Counted from the stretch's first letter, positions 29,054 through 37,064 are shown. The stretch is DNA of 60,537 nt from Myxococcales bacterium (GCA_013215565.1 JABSQV010000026.1:1-60537); one strand, 5' to 3'. Made by a program: numbers and translations. The notes: generated by a model not told the origin, from the letters alone.

Positions 29054-29212
29054 ATGGGACCCAACGAACACAAGCGGCAGCTGGAGCGCCTGCGCACGGC
29101 GCTGAACAAATTCAATGATGAAACCGGAGGCTGCCGCACGCGGGAGGCCGACGTGGCTTTCTACGAGGCCTGGAGTGCCATGACGGTCATGGCGGCCGAG
29201 GTTGCAGCGTGA
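29054..29212 (+). CDS. Small helical protein, first gene of rightward operon
   Basis: This encodes 52 residues (MGPNEHKRQLERLRTALNKF...). GGAGG sits five bases before ATG 29054; the ATG three bases earlier is too close to it. It is mostly helical (LERLRTALNKFNDETGGCRT, AFYEAWSAMTVMAAEVAA). The promoter for the operon should lie in 28935-29050, where TTGACG (near 29002) is a possible -35 without a good -10. Function is unknown. Confidence 0.55.
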   Translation: MGPNEHKRQLERLRTALNKFNDETGGCRTREADVAFYEAWSAMTVMAAEVAA

Positions 29213-29421
29213 GCGCCGTGTGTGTCGAAACCACGCCTGACCCGGTTGCTGACCTGGTCGAGCGTGGCGCTGACCCCGAGTACGCCGCGAAGGTGATCAC
29301 GGTGCTTGAGGCCATGCGACCCAACCGCATGAAGCAGTGGGCCACGCTCTTTTCCACCGACAAGTTTCAGCCGACGGCGGTGAGTCCGTGGCTACGAGAG
29401 TTTGGCTACTGGTCAGACTAG
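29209..29421 (+). CDS. Small hypothetical protein
   Basis: This encodes 70 residues from GTG 29209, overlapping the previous stop codon (GTGA). The sequence TPDPVADLVERGADPEYAAK, VITVLEAMRPNRMKQWATLF and STDKFQPTAVSPWLREFGYW suggests a compact helical DNA- or protein-binding domain. No family is recognised. Confidence 0.62.
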   Translation: MSAVCVETTPDPVADLVERGADPEYAAKVITVLEAMRPNRMKQWATLFSTDKFQPTAVSPWLREFGYWSD

Positions 29422-29426
29422 ATTGC

Positions 29427-29435
29427 TGGTATAAA
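29427..29435 (+). promoter_or_regulatory. Extended -10 promoter
   Basis: TGGTATAAA fits an extended -10 (TGnTATAAT), just after the previous gene. No good -35 is visible 17 bp upstream. The leader to ATG 29497 would be about 55 bases. Confidence 0.5.
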
Positions 29436-29496
29436 AGACAGCCCCGGCGCGATGTGGAGTCGCCCGAGGCCACGGCCAACGAAAGGGTAATTTTCG

Positions 29497-29733
29497 ATGA
29501 ACGACAGATACCGTAGCTATCAAGATGACGACGCGCAAGGGTGGCGGTCGCGGCAGTTGCCGCGCGAGTCCATCCCGCGTCATCTGCGCGCACCGCAGAC
29601 GTCCCGCTGCCATGCCTGCCACGCGGTAGTCGCGGGCGATGGCGACCGCACGGTCATCTGCGACGACTGCGACGAACTCAACGACATGGACCAGCGCGCC
29701 CACGAGGCAGCGCACGGCCCGGGACAAATCTAG
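29497..29733 (+). CDS. Zinc-ribbon protein
   Basis: This encodes 78 residues. The C-terminal part has SRCHACHAVVAGDGDRTVIC then DDCDELND, a four-cysteine ribbon like that of DksA/TraR or phage Zn-ribbon adaptors. The N-terminus is basic and polar (RYRSYQDDDAQGWRSRQLPR). It may act on RNA polymerase or on nucleic acid, and cannot be decided from sequence. Confidence 0.62.
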   Translation: MNDRYRSYQDDDAQGWRSRQLPRESIPRHLRAPQTSRCHACHAVVAGDGDRTVICDDCDELNDMDQRAHEAAHGPGQI

Positions 29734-29754
29734 ACACTCAACCGGAGATACACC

Positions 29755-30357
29755 ATGGGACTTACAGCAACAGACGGCGGCGGCGGAGACTTCACGCCAG
29801 CACCACAGGGCACGCACGTCGCCCGGTGCGTCCGGGTCATCGATATAGGAACGCAGCCCGGATCGATGCAGTTCCCGAAGCCACGGCAGAAGGTAATCAT
29901 TTCATGGGAGCTCCCCGACGAGCTACACGAGTACGAAGGCGAGCAGGTCCCGTTCCTGGTGCACAAGCGATACACGATGTCGCTGCATGAGAACGCAGCG
30001 CTCCGCCACGACCTTGAGTCGTGGCGCGGACGACAGTTCACAGAGACCGAGCTCTCCGGGTTCCACCTGAAGAACATCGCGGGCGTCGCGTGCATGGTCA
30101 CCATCACCCACTCGACTGACGGGAAGTACGCGAACATCAACGCCGTCACGGCTCCGCCGAAGTCGGTCAAGGTGCCGCCCGCCGTCAACCCGACTGTGTA
30201 CTACGAGATCGAAGACGGCGCGTCCGAAGTGTTCCAGGCGTTCGGGGACAGCTTGCAGGGCACGATCCGCAATGCGCCCGAGTGGAGCGGACCAGCCGAC
30301 CCAGACCAGCGACCCAGCGACGAACCGGGCTTCGGCGATGACGAGATTCCGTTTTGA
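29755..30357 (+). CDS. Single-stranded DNA-binding-like protein
   Basis: This encodes 200 residues. The central part is a beta-rich OB-like domain with KVIISWELPDELHEYEGEQV, FLVHKRYTMSLHENAALRHD and LESWRGRQFTETELSGFHLK, as in phage DUF669-type proteins. The C-terminus is FGDDEIPF, the acidic hydrophobic tip by which SSBs recruit partner proteins. It has a GGAG site upstream. It lies in the early operon before sbcD/sbcC, fitting a role in replication and recombination. Confidence 0.78.
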   Translation: MGLTATDGGGGDFTPAPQGTHVARCVRVIDIGTQPGSMQFPKPRQKVIISWELPDELHEYEGEQVPFLVHKRYTMSLHENAALRHDLESWRGRQFTETELSGFHLKNIAGVACMVTITHSTDGKYANINAVTAPPKSVKVPPAVNPTVYYEIEDGASEVFQAFGDSLQGTIRNAPEWSGPADPDQRPSDEPGFGDDEIPF

Positions 30358-30425
30358 ACGACGAGGACCTCTGCAACGCGATCGCCGACGAAATGCAACG
30401 CCGGGGAATGGAGCCGAAACTGTGA
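30354..30425 (+). CDS. Tiny ORF coupling ssb-like and next gene
   Basis: This encodes 23 residues (TTG start, NDEDLCNAIADEMQRRGMEP). It overlaps the SSB stop codon (TTGA) and the next gene's GTG (GTGA). The composition is natural. It may be a real small protein or a translational bridge. Confidence 0.4.
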   Translation: MNDEDLCNAIADEMQRRGMEPKL

Positions 30426-30718
30426 TTGCCGTCTACAAGTACCCGCTGCGAGTTACCGAGCGGCAGGCCGTCGGCATGCCGCTCGGCGCAGAGATCCTAT
30501 CGGTGCAGACGCAAGACGGCAGAGGGCCCGCAGGCCGGTCCGCCCTGTGCTTGTGGGCCCTTGTCAATACGAAGAACCCGGAGGTCGGGCGCGACATCTG
30601 CATCGCTGGCACCGGGCAGGAGATCGAGTTGCTGGCGGTGAACGCAAAGACACACCTGGCCACCGTGCAGGACGGTTCGCTGGTTTGGCACGTTTTCGAC
30701 TTGGGAGAACTGACATGA
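30422..30718 (+). CDS. DUF7352-like small protein
   Basis: This encodes 98 residues from GTG 30422. The pattern IAVYKYPLRVTERQAVGMPL then GAEILSVQTQDGRG, LCLWALVNTKN and ICIAGTGQEIEL matches a widespread phage family of about 90 residues ('iwKYpL...Q.i.mP.gaeiL.vq.Q....lWalV......i.v.GTG'). Biochemical role is unknown. The stop codon overlaps the sbcD-like start as ATGA. Confidence 0.68.
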   Translation: MIAVYKYPLRVTERQAVGMPLGAEILSVQTQDGRGPAGRSALCLWALVNTKNPEVGRDICIAGTGQEIELLAVNAKTHLATVQDGSLVWHVFDLGELT

Positions 30719-31854
30719 AGGTCGCGATCACAGCAGACGGCCACTGCGACGAGCGATCACGCTTCGACGAGTGGCAACGTGTCCACGCCTGGATGGCGGA
30801 CGACTGGCGCGACAGGGGTGTGTCCCTGGCGCTGAACGGTGGCGACCTGTACGAGCGCCGCAGCACACCCGACGAGCGCAACGCGATGGCCGCGCATGTT
30901 CGCAGGGTGGGCGAGTTTGCCGAGCAGATCGTCGTCCGCGGAAACCACGACATCACCCACGACCTCCTACTGCTCCAGGAGCTCGACACCAAGCACCCGA
31001 TCCGCGTGCTCGAGCATCCGGAGGTCGTGACCGTGGGCGACGTGGCCGTCGTTTGCCTGCCCTGGCCGCGCAAGGCTGCTGTGCTCCAGCGCGCCGCCGA
31101 CCTCGGCCTGGACAGCGAAGGGGCCGAGCAGCTCGCTGGGGATGCGCTGCGCCAGATCCTGGCGAGCATGGGCCAGGGCCTCGATCTCCACCAGGGCGCG
31201 AAGATCATGCTAGCGCACGCGATGGTGCGCGGGTCGCGCACAAGCACCGGGCAACCGCTGGTCGGCTGCGACATGGAGGTGGGCCTGGAGGACCTGCGCC
31301 TGGCGGGTTGCGACCTGTACGCGCTGGGTCACATCCATCTGCCGCAGTCGTGGCCGGAGTCAAAGGGCGATGTGTTCTACACCGGCAGCCCGCGACGCAC
31401 CGCGTTCGGTGAGCTCGAGGAAAAGTCGTATGTCCTCTGGGATACCGACACCGGGCAGTGGGAGCGCATCGCCACGCCGTGTGCGCCGATGCTGCAGCTC
31501 GAGGCGATTTGGACCGACGGCGATTTTGTCGGGTCGCATGACACGATCGTCGCGTCCGTTGGTGGCGTGCAAGGTGCCGAGCTCCGGTTCCGCTACACCG
31601 TGCCGGCCGAGCACCGCGAGGCCGCCGCGTACTGCGCCAACACACTGCGGACGGACTGGACTGCGCTCGGAGCAAAGAGCGTCCAGCTCGAACCGCAGAC
31701 GGTTACACTTTCCGTTGCGAAAGCGCCGGAGGTGGCGGAGGCTATCGGGACCGCTGCGAAGCTGCGCGCCATGTGGCGACTGCGAGGCAACGAGCCGGAC
31801 GACCCGGACAGCGTCCTAGAAAAGTTGGCAACGCTGGAGGCTGGGATCGAATGA
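30715..31854 (+). CDS. sbcD: SbcD/Mre11-like nuclease
   Basis: This encodes 379 residues. The metallophosphoesterase motifs are in order: AITADGHCD (D-x-H), ALNGGDLYERR (GD), IVVRGNHDITHD (GNHD), IMLAHAMVRG (H), and CDLYALGHIHLPQ (GHIH). A capping region and a helical C-terminus for binding the ATPase follow. It would cut DNA ends and hairpins together with the SbcC-like protein, whose ATG overlaps its stop codon. This is equivalent to T4 gp47. Confidence 0.92.
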   Translation: MKVAITADGHCDERSRFDEWQRVHAWMADDWRDRGVSLALNGGDLYERRSTPDERNAMAAHVRRVGEFAEQIVVRGNHDITHDLLLLQELDTKHPIRVLEHPEVVTVGDVAVVCLPWPRKAAVLQRAADLGLDSEGAEQLAGDALRQILASMGQGLDLHQGAKIMLAHAMVRGSRTSTGQPLVGCDMEVGLEDLRLAGCDLYALGHIHLPQSWPESKGDVFYTGSPRRTAFGELEEKSYVLWDTDTGQWERIATPCAPMLQLEAIWTDGDFVGSHDTIVASVGGVQGAELRFRYTVPAEHREAAAYCANTLRTDWTALGAKSVQLEPQTVTLSVAKAPEVAEAIGTAAKLRAMWRLRGNEPDDPDSVLEKLATLEAGIE

Positions 31855-34283
31855 CCTACCGCAACATCCACATCCACAACATGGGGCCATTCTCCGACGT
31901 CGAGCTCGACCTCGAGGCCATCGAGGGCCAGCTGATCGCGATCTCCGGTCCCAATGGCGTCGGGAAAACCACGCTGCTCGAGCTCCTGACCGGAGGCCTG
32001 TCGTACCGCAGCTGCCGCACGCGGGGAACGCTGGCGCATCTGGCGACCGCGCGCGACAGCTACATCGAGGGCACCGTGGTCAACGGCCGCCCCTGGAAGA
32101 TCCGGCAGACGGTCGACGCGACCAGTGGGAAGTCGGAGGCCCTGGTGACGGCCGAGGACGGGTCGCACCCGTTCGACACTGGCAAGGTCCGCGACTTCGA
32201 CGCGTGGTCAAAGACGACACTGGTGCCGCCGGAGGTCCTGTACGCGTCGGCCGTCAGCGTGCAACGCGAGCAAGGGTTCCTGTCACTCACCAGGGGCGAC
32301 CGGATGGCCGTGCTGCTGCGGGTCATCGGGATGGAGCGCCTGGAACTACTGGCCGAGGCTGCCCGTGGTGAGGCGCGAGAGGCCCGGCGAGTGTTGGAGG
32401 CTGTGCGTGTCCGGCAGGACGAGGCACTGACCTCCGCGCTGGACTTAGACGCGCAGAAGGGCCTGTTGGAGCGAGTGCGCGCCGAGGCCGCCGCCGCGGA
32501 TCTGGATCTTGAGCAGGCCGAGAAAAGGCTGCGCCGCGCCGAACTGGCCGCCGCCGACGAGGCGATGGCCGCCGAGCTCCGAAGCCGACACGATGCGAGC
32601 CGCAAACGAGTGGCCCTGCATCGTGGTGCGTTCACCGACAACGCCGAGCGCCTGGCCAACAACCGGAAGCTGCTGGAGCAGCGCGACGAGATCATGGAGG
32701 CGATGCGCAAGGACACCGAGCTGCTGGAGTTCTGCGAGACGCACATGGCCGAATCCGTGGCGTTCGAACGGGCGGCCGAGAAGCTGGAGGGCGAGGCCCG
32801 GGAACTGTCGGGGGAGCACGAGCGGGTTACGCGACTGCGCCTGGGCGCCATCGAGGGACAGAAGCGCGCGACCGCCAGGCTGAAGGACGCCGACACGATC
32901 GCCAACGCCGTCCACGGCATCGAAGACTTGCGGAAGGTGGTCCACGACGCGGAGATATCCTCCGAGGGCGCGGACATGCGCCTGGCCACGCTACGGGGGT
33001 CGCTGCTGGGACACAAGGACGAGCGGATCGTGCTGCTGCGCCAGGGACTGGAGCGGAGCCAGGGGCCGGAGTGGATGGAAGAGGCCATCGACGCGGCAGC
33101 GGAGGCGCTGGCCGACGACGACGCGCTGGTGGTCCAGCACGAGGGCCTGCCCACGCGCATCGAGAATGCCAAGGCCCAAGCCCGCGAGCTGATCGACATG
33201 ATCGGACAGGCGAAGGGCGCCCTGTCACTAGCCGACGGGCTGGTCGGCCGCAAGGGGGAGATCGTTGCCGCGCAGGAGGACTTCGAGCGCGACGGCCACA
33301 CGATCATGCACGCGGACACCGCGCTGGCGAAGCTGAACGAGAACGCTAGCGCGACCGAGGACAAGGCCGCGACTAAGCGGATCGCGCAGAAGGGCCAGCA
33401 GGACCTGGCCGCGAAGGTGCAGGAGGAACGCGACCAGCTGCAGCCACTGACGCGCAAGCTCAAGAACCTGGAGGCGGCCGCCACGCGGGTCGAGGAACTG
33501 GAGCACCAGCAGATCGCGCTGAACGCCGCGTGCGTGGAGGCCGAGGCCGAGCGCGACCAGTTGCCGGAGCTGCCGGAGTTCGCCGCGATCACCAAGGACC
33601 TGGGACCGCACCGGGACGCAATCGAGGACCAGCGCCGACACGCGAAGAACGTGCACGCGCTGGTGGGCACCGCCGACGGGGGCGTGCAGCGCGCGATCGA
33701 GGACCAGCAGAAGCTGGTGAAGATCGAGGTGGAGCGCGTCGGCGCCGAGCGAGAACTGGCGGAGTGGACGCGCCTTGCCGCTGACGTTGGGCGCGACGGG
33801 CTGCAGGCACTGGAGGTCGATGCTGCGGTTCCGGCCCTGAACGCGATCGTGAACGACATGCTGCACGAGTGCCACGGCTCGAGGTTCACGGTGGAGTTCC
33901 GCACCGAGCGCGACGTGGACAACGGGAAGTCGCAGCGCGAGGCCCTGGACGTCCAGGTCATCGACAACCTGAAGGGGCGGGACGCGCTGGCCGAGACCTA
34001 CTCCGGCGGGGAAATGGTCATAGTCGGCGAGGCAGTGGCTCTGGGGCTGTGCGTGCTCGGGTGTGAGTGCATGGGCATCGACAACCCGACGCTCGTACGG
34101 GACGAGACAGGGGCCGCCCTGGACGCGGACAACCGGCCCGCCTATGTGCGCATGCTCCGACATGCGGCAAAGCGCATCGGCGCCGAGCACGTGCTGTATG
34201 TGAGCCACGACCCGGGGATGATCGAGGCAGCCGACGCGCGGATTATGATCGACAAGAATGGGATTGTGACGGTGGACGCATGA
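31851..34283 (+). CDS. sbcC: SbcC/Rad50-like ATPase, no zinc hook
   Basis: This encodes 810 residues. It has Walker A LIAISGPNGVGKTTLLELLT near the N-terminus, a Q-loop region, about 470 residues of coiled coil, then the signature ETYSGGEMVIVGEAVALGLC, Walker B PTLVRDETGAALD and the H-loop LYVSHDP. The coiled-coil apex has no CxxC, so dimer bridging by a zinc hook appears absent. With SbcD it should process ends during replication or degrade host DNA, as T4 gp46/47 do. Confidence 0.93.
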   Translation: MTYRNIHIHNMGPFSDVELDLEAIEGQLIAISGPNGVGKTTLLELLTGGLSYRSCRTRGTLAHLATARDSYIEGTVVNGRPWKIRQTVDATSGKSEALVTAEDGSHPFDTGKVRDFDAWSKTTLVPPEVLYASAVSVQREQGFLSLTRGDRMAVLLRVIGMERLELLAEAARGEAREARRVLEAVRVRQDEALTSALDLDAQKGLLERVRAEAAAADLDLEQAEKRLRRAELAAADEAMAAELRSRHDASRKRVALHRGAFTDNAERLANNRKLLEQRDEIMEAMRKDTELLEFCETHMAESVAFERAAEKLEGEARELSGEHERVTRLRLGAIEGQKRATARLKDADTIANAVHGIEDLRKVVHDAEISSEGADMRLATLRGSLLGHKDERIVLLRQGLERSQGPEWMEEAIDAAAEALADDDALVVQHEGLPTRIENAKAQARELIDMIGQAKGALSLADGLVGRKGEIVAAQEDFERDGHTIMHADTALAKLNENASATEDKAATKRIAQKGQQDLAAKVQEERDQLQPLTRKLKNLEAAATRVEELEHQQIALNAACVEAEAERDQLPELPEFAAITKDLGPHRDAIEDQRRHAKNVHALVGTADGGVQRAIEDQQKLVKIEVERVGAERELAEWTRLAADVGRDGLQALEVDAAVPALNAIVNDMLHECHGSRFTVEFRTERDVDNGKSQREALDVQVIDNLKGRDALAETYSGGEMVIVGEAVALGLCVLGCECMGIDNPTLVRDETGAALDADNRPAYVRMLRHAAKRIGAEHVLYVSHDPGMIEAADARIMIDKNGIVTVDA

Positions 34284-34552
34284 ACCAGTACGACGTCCAC
34301 TGGCCCGACCTCCACGGTGACGACCTGTCGGAGTTTAGGACCCTCAAGGCATTCGACCACGCCGACGCTGCCGAAGAGGTCGTCGAGCAAGAGGAGGCCG
34401 AGGACTGTAGCTACTCCGTCGGCGAGGGGCGGGGCACCGTCTGCGTGATGGTGCGCAGGCACGAGTCGGACGAATCTTGGAAGCCATTCGCCGTGCGCGG
34501 AGAAATGCGGCACCATTACCATGCAACTGAAACGGAACAGGTGTCAGAATGA
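34280..34552 (+). CDS. Small acidic protein
   Basis: This encodes 90 residues (MNQYDVHWPDLHGDDLSEFR), acidic, with a helix AFDHADAAEEVVEQEEAEDC and a small sheet (YSVGEGRGTVCVMVRRHE). It resembles small phage proteins with an 'xx.dh.sAaeeav.e' pattern but cannot be assigned. ATGA overlaps with both neighbours place it in the sbcCD operon. Confidence 0.6.
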   Translation: MNQYDVHWPDLHGDDLSEFRTLKAFDHADAAEEVVEQEEAEDCSYSVGEGRGTVCVMVRRHESDESWKPFAVRGEMRHHYHATETEQVSE

Positions 34553-34824
34553 TCAAGGGTACACGGGCGATTAGTGTTCAAGCGGCCAGTCCCAAGCGGT
34601 CCATGTTGCCCGCGGGGGACTCGGCGCGGGCGGGAGTTGGCGACCCAAACCATCGCCCCTGGAAGGCGGGGACAACCATGTTGATGTCGGGCAAGTGGGC
34701 ATCCGCCAAGCTAGTTCAGAGCATCAACGGCGAAGAGGTGGAGCTCCGCGGCCACTATGCCGGCGGGAAGTCGGCGCGCAGCTGGGTCCGCAGCGTGCCG
34801 GACGATGTCGAGGTGGTGTCTTGA
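34549..34824 (+). CDS. Small hypothetical protein
   Basis: This encodes 91 residues. The first half is low-complexity and polar (IKGTRAISVQAASPKRSMLP), and the second half looks folded (MSGKWASAKLVQSINGEEVE, HYAGGKSARSWVRSVPDDVE). The real start could be ATG 34678 (MLMSGKW), which follows GGCGGGG. The upstream overlap as ATGA favours 34549. Confidence 0.5.
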   Translation: MIKGTRAISVQAASPKRSMLPAGDSARAGVGDPNHRPWKAGTTMLMSGKWASAKLVQSINGEEVELRGHYAGGKSARSWVRSVPDDVEVVS

Positions 34825-35009
34825 CGACGTTCGAGACGGGGGTGTGGCAAGCGACCTACGGCGCCGCGATGGCTGGCGGTGCGTCGCCAGACGTGGCAGC
34901 CGTCCATGCACAAAGCGCGATCAACGGCCTTCGATTCGCCGGCCGCCAGGACTGGATGCCGGTGAGGGAGGGCAACTACGAGCTGCCGCCGGAGCCGGAG
35001 CCGACGTGA
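34821..35009 (+). CDS. Small hypothetical protein
   Basis: This encodes 62 residues from a TTG overlapping the preceding stop codon (TTGA). The helix GVWQATYGAAMAGGASPDVA then AVHAQSAINGLRF is followed by a proline/glutamate tail (NYELPPEPEPT). The TTG start matches the one at 30354 in the same operon. Function is unknown. Confidence 0.5.
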   Translation: MTTFETGVWQATYGAAMAGGASPDVAAVHAQSAINGLRFAGRQDWMPVREGNYELPPEPEPT

Positions 35010-35596
35010 GGGCCGAGCACGAGATTGCGATCGATCGATTGCTGCGGGACATCGGCGCGTCGATGCGCGACCGCCACTATCCCACATGGGGCCGAGTCGG
35101 AGGTCGCTTGAACCCCAGGCACAAGTCGCATTGGCTGCGCGTGCGCGGGGGGCAATACTCGGTCCGGGAAATACGATCGATGATCGCAGCGATCCGCACC
35201 CTGCGGACCCTGGCGTTCCTGCTGCTGGCCGCCTGCGACACCAGTGTCGCTGGAGGGTTCGCACTCGACGCGTCGGTGTCGGCCTACGTCGGGCCGCCGC
35301 GCCTGGTGGCGGACGACGGTGTCGTCGTGGTGCTCGAGGACGACGCCGCGGTCGCGGTCCCGACTGACGCCGCGACGCCGGATGCCGGGACCGACGCCGG
35401 AGAGCCTGGCCCCACGCCCGCCGAGCTGGCGTTCGACCACTGCTGGGGGTTCGTGTGCTGCCACCAATGCGACCTGGAAAGGTGGTGCAGTGGAGACAGC
35501 TACCCACAGGTCAGCGCCGATGGTCAGTGCGTGCGATGCGAACCGAGACAACCCCTGTGCGCCGACGACGACGCCGGGACCGACGCCGGAGAGTGA
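35006..35596 (+). CDS. Cysteine-rich DAGTDAG lipoprotein-like ORF
   Basis: The frame runs from GTG 35006 (GTGA overlap). Residues 1 to 58 are a basic soluble segment. From Met59 (ATG 35180) the sequence IAAIRTLRTLAFLLLAAC is a lipoprotein signal with an LAAC lipobox. The mature part has acidic PTDAATPDAGTDAGEPG, a cysteine cluster (FDHCWGFVCCHQCDLERWCS, GQCVRCEPRQPLC) and a terminal DAGTDAGE. Possibly two genes are fused in frame. Asp-Ala-Gly-Thr linkers are common in myxobacterial surface lipoproteins, so acquisition from such a host is plausible. Confidence 0.6.
   Translation: MRAEHEIAIDRLLRDIGASMRDRHYPTWGRVGGRLNPRHKSHWLRVRGGQYSVREIRSMIAAIRTLRTLAFLLLAACDTSVAGGFALDASVSAYVGPPRLVADDGVVVVLEDDAAVAVPTDAATPDAGTDAGEPGPTPAELAFDHCWGFVCCHQCDLERWCSGDSYPQVSADGQCVRCEPRQPLCADDDAGTDAGE
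35384..35593 (+). repeat. 21-bp direct repeat pair encoding AGTDAGE
   Basis: The same 21 bases starting GCCGGGACCGACGCC occur at 35384-35404 and 35573-35593, both in frame in the lipoprotein-like ORF. Recombination between them would delete the cysteine-rich domain in frame. Confidence 0.85.
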
Positions 35597-36007
35597 ATGT
35601 CCATTGTGACCAACGTGACGAAGCCGACGACCGCCTGCACACTCGAATGCGACATGTGCGGGACGGAGACGCTGCACCGTCGACAGTGGGGCGCGAGCGA
35701 TCGCGTGTGCCAGGGCTGCGGAAACGTCAACCACCGCCGGCCGCCAGTGCGTGGGGCGGACATGCTGGCGAAGTACGTCACCGCGGAGGCGACGCACGAG
35801 ATATCCGAAGGCGAGCCGGTCCAGGGTGACGTGGAGATCACAGTCACCGGAGACGGCATCGACGGCGAGCGCCACGTCACGATCCCGGCCGCGCAGGTCG
35901 CCGCCGCGAAGGCCGCGGAGGCCGAGGCCCTGGCGGACTTCGGGCCGAGCGAACAGGTGACTGTCGAGCAAGCGCTCGACGCGGAGGCCAACGATGTCGA
36001 TGACTGA
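35597..36007 (+). CDS. Zinc-ribbon protein
   Basis: This encodes 136 residues, starting right after the lipoprotein stop codon. N-terminal cysteines (CTLECDMCGTETLHRR and VCQGCGNVNHRR) form a zinc ribbon. A beta unit (GDVEITVTGDGIDGERHVTI) and an acidic helical tail (AAKAAEAEALADFGP, ALDAEANDVDD) follow. Function is unknown. Confidence 0.62.
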   Translation: MSIVTNVTKPTTACTLECDMCGTETLHRRQWGASDRVCQGCGNVNHRRPPVRGADMLAKYVTAEATHEISEGEPVQGDVEITVTGDGIDGERHVTIPAAQVAAAKAAEAEALADFGPSEQVTVEQALDAEANDVDD

Positions 36008-36296
36008 GCAAGAGCTGGGGTGGCAGAAGAAGTACCAGGACACGACGACCGCCTGCGGGGTCGCCGCGAACGTGATGGCGCCCTTTGACCTGCGCGCGAT
36101 CCTGGCCGCGATGCAGCGCGCCCTCGACACCGCCGAGGACCTGGCGGTCAAGCCGCCGCTGTGGGCGGAGAAGAAGGCCGCCATCCTGGCCGACAAGGAG
36201 CTGCTCGAGGCCGCTCTGCCCCTGTACGACTTGGCGCACGAGCGCCACCGACAAATCCAAGCCAAGAGGAAAGCCGATGAAGCTCTCAAGACGTGA
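35994..36296 (+). CDS. Helical hypothetical protein
   Basis: This encodes 100 residues from ATG 35994 with GGAGG six bases upstream; ATG 36000 is the alternative. It is all-helical (LRAILAAMQRALDTAEDLAV, KELLEAALPLYDLAHERHRQ, IQAKRKADEALKT). It overlaps both neighbours. No family is recognised. Confidence 0.6.
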   Translation: MSMTEQELGWQKKYQDTTTACGVAANVMAPFDLRAILAAMQRALDTAEDLAVKPPLWAEKKAAILADKELLEAALPLYDLAHERHRQIQAKRKADEALKT

Positions 36297-36789
36297 CGTA
36301 CTGAAATGGTTTGGGGTCAGCGCCGCAGCTGGCGCAGCTGGCCCCGCCCTGGCGCGAGAGCCCGACCCGCTCGATGACTTCGTCGGCCAGGCGGAGTACA
36401 TCCCAGCAAGCCCGCCCGACCCGTGGCCGGACCCGTGCCAGTGGCCGCCGCGAGGCCTGGTGCTGTCGCTGCACACCGAAGATCCGCGAGTGGGTAGCGA
36501 GGTCGCCGTGCCCCAGGGGCGCTACGAGACCACCTACCCTGGATACGAACGCATCGTGATGCCGACCGACCGCTCCGGCTGGGAGTATTCACAGACGCAG
36601 GACACGGTGTCGAACGCCGACGAACTCCGGTTCCCAGAGTGCGTCGGCGGGTCGTATGACGTCCGCGCCATCTGCATGGGCGACGGCACCGAGGTCCTCC
36701 ACGTCCTGGTGCTCGCCTTGCCGATCCTGCTGTCCGGCGGGGTGACAGCCATGGCGGGCAAGGGACAGATCCAGCTCGGCCTGGTATGA
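36277..36789 (+). CDS. Tat-exported protein with virion-like domain
   Basis: This encodes 170 residues from ATG 36277 (AGGA upstream). The N-terminus SRRDVLKWFGVSAAAGAAGP-ALA is a clear twin-arginine signal with an AxA cleavage site. The mature domain (LVLSLHTEDPRVGSEVAVPQ, YERIVMPTDRSGWEYSQTQD, ELRFPECVGGSYDVRAI, HVLVLALPILLSGGVTAMAG) has the same plan as the virion-type protein at 37403..37843 (LFCSLHTADPGEAGVQTTSE ...). It is an apparent paralogue fused to an export signal and placed in the early operon. Confidence 0.72.
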   Translation: MKLSRRDVLKWFGVSAAAGAAGPALAREPDPLDDFVGQAEYIPASPPDPWPDPCQWPPRGLVLSLHTEDPRVGSEVAVPQGRYETTYPGYERIVMPTDRSGWEYSQTQDTVSNADELRFPECVGGSYDVRAICMGDGTEVLHVLVLALPILLSGGVTAMAGKGQIQLGLV

Positions 36790-36995
36790 GCGTCCGATTT
36801 CGGACGGTGGGAGGGCCGGAGCCGGAACGCGCGCAGGACATCGAGCCGCCGACCGATCCTGGCGAGGTGGTGTTCTTTCGCAATGCCAATGATTTCGGAC
36901 GGTGGTGGAGCATGGACCACACCGGGCTGCCAGGGATGCGGAAAGCGACGGTGGAGGAGGCGATGTCCGTGGCCGTCGCCGCGCTGCGACTGTGA
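36786..36995 (+). CDS. Small hypothetical protein, last gene of rightward operon
   Basis: This encodes 69 residues (MSVRFRTVGGPEPERAQDIE...). The second half EVVFFRNANDFGRWWSMDHT then ATVEEAMSVAVAALRL looks folded. ATG overlaps the previous stop codon (ATGA). It is followed within 13 bases by the terminator. Function is unknown. Confidence 0.6.
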   Translation: MSVRFRTVGGPEPERAQDIEPPTDPGEVVFFRNANDFGRWWSMDHTGLPGMRKATVEEAMSVAVAALRL

Positions 36996-37007
36996 GCTCG
37001 ACGGACG

Positions 37008-37048
37008 AAAAACGCCCCGCCCCCCGGTGAAGGGAGGCGGGGCGTTTT
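37008..37048. terminator. Bidirectional terminator between convergent operons
   Basis: AAAAACGCCCCGCC pairs with GGCGGGGCGTTTT (stem CGCCCCGCC 37013-37021 with GGCGGGGCG 37036-37044). T-runs follow on both strands. It ends the rightward early operon (last stop codon 36995) and the leftward late operon (last stop codon 37065). Confidence 0.92.
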
Positions 37049-37064
37049 GGTTTGCTCGCTCGCT

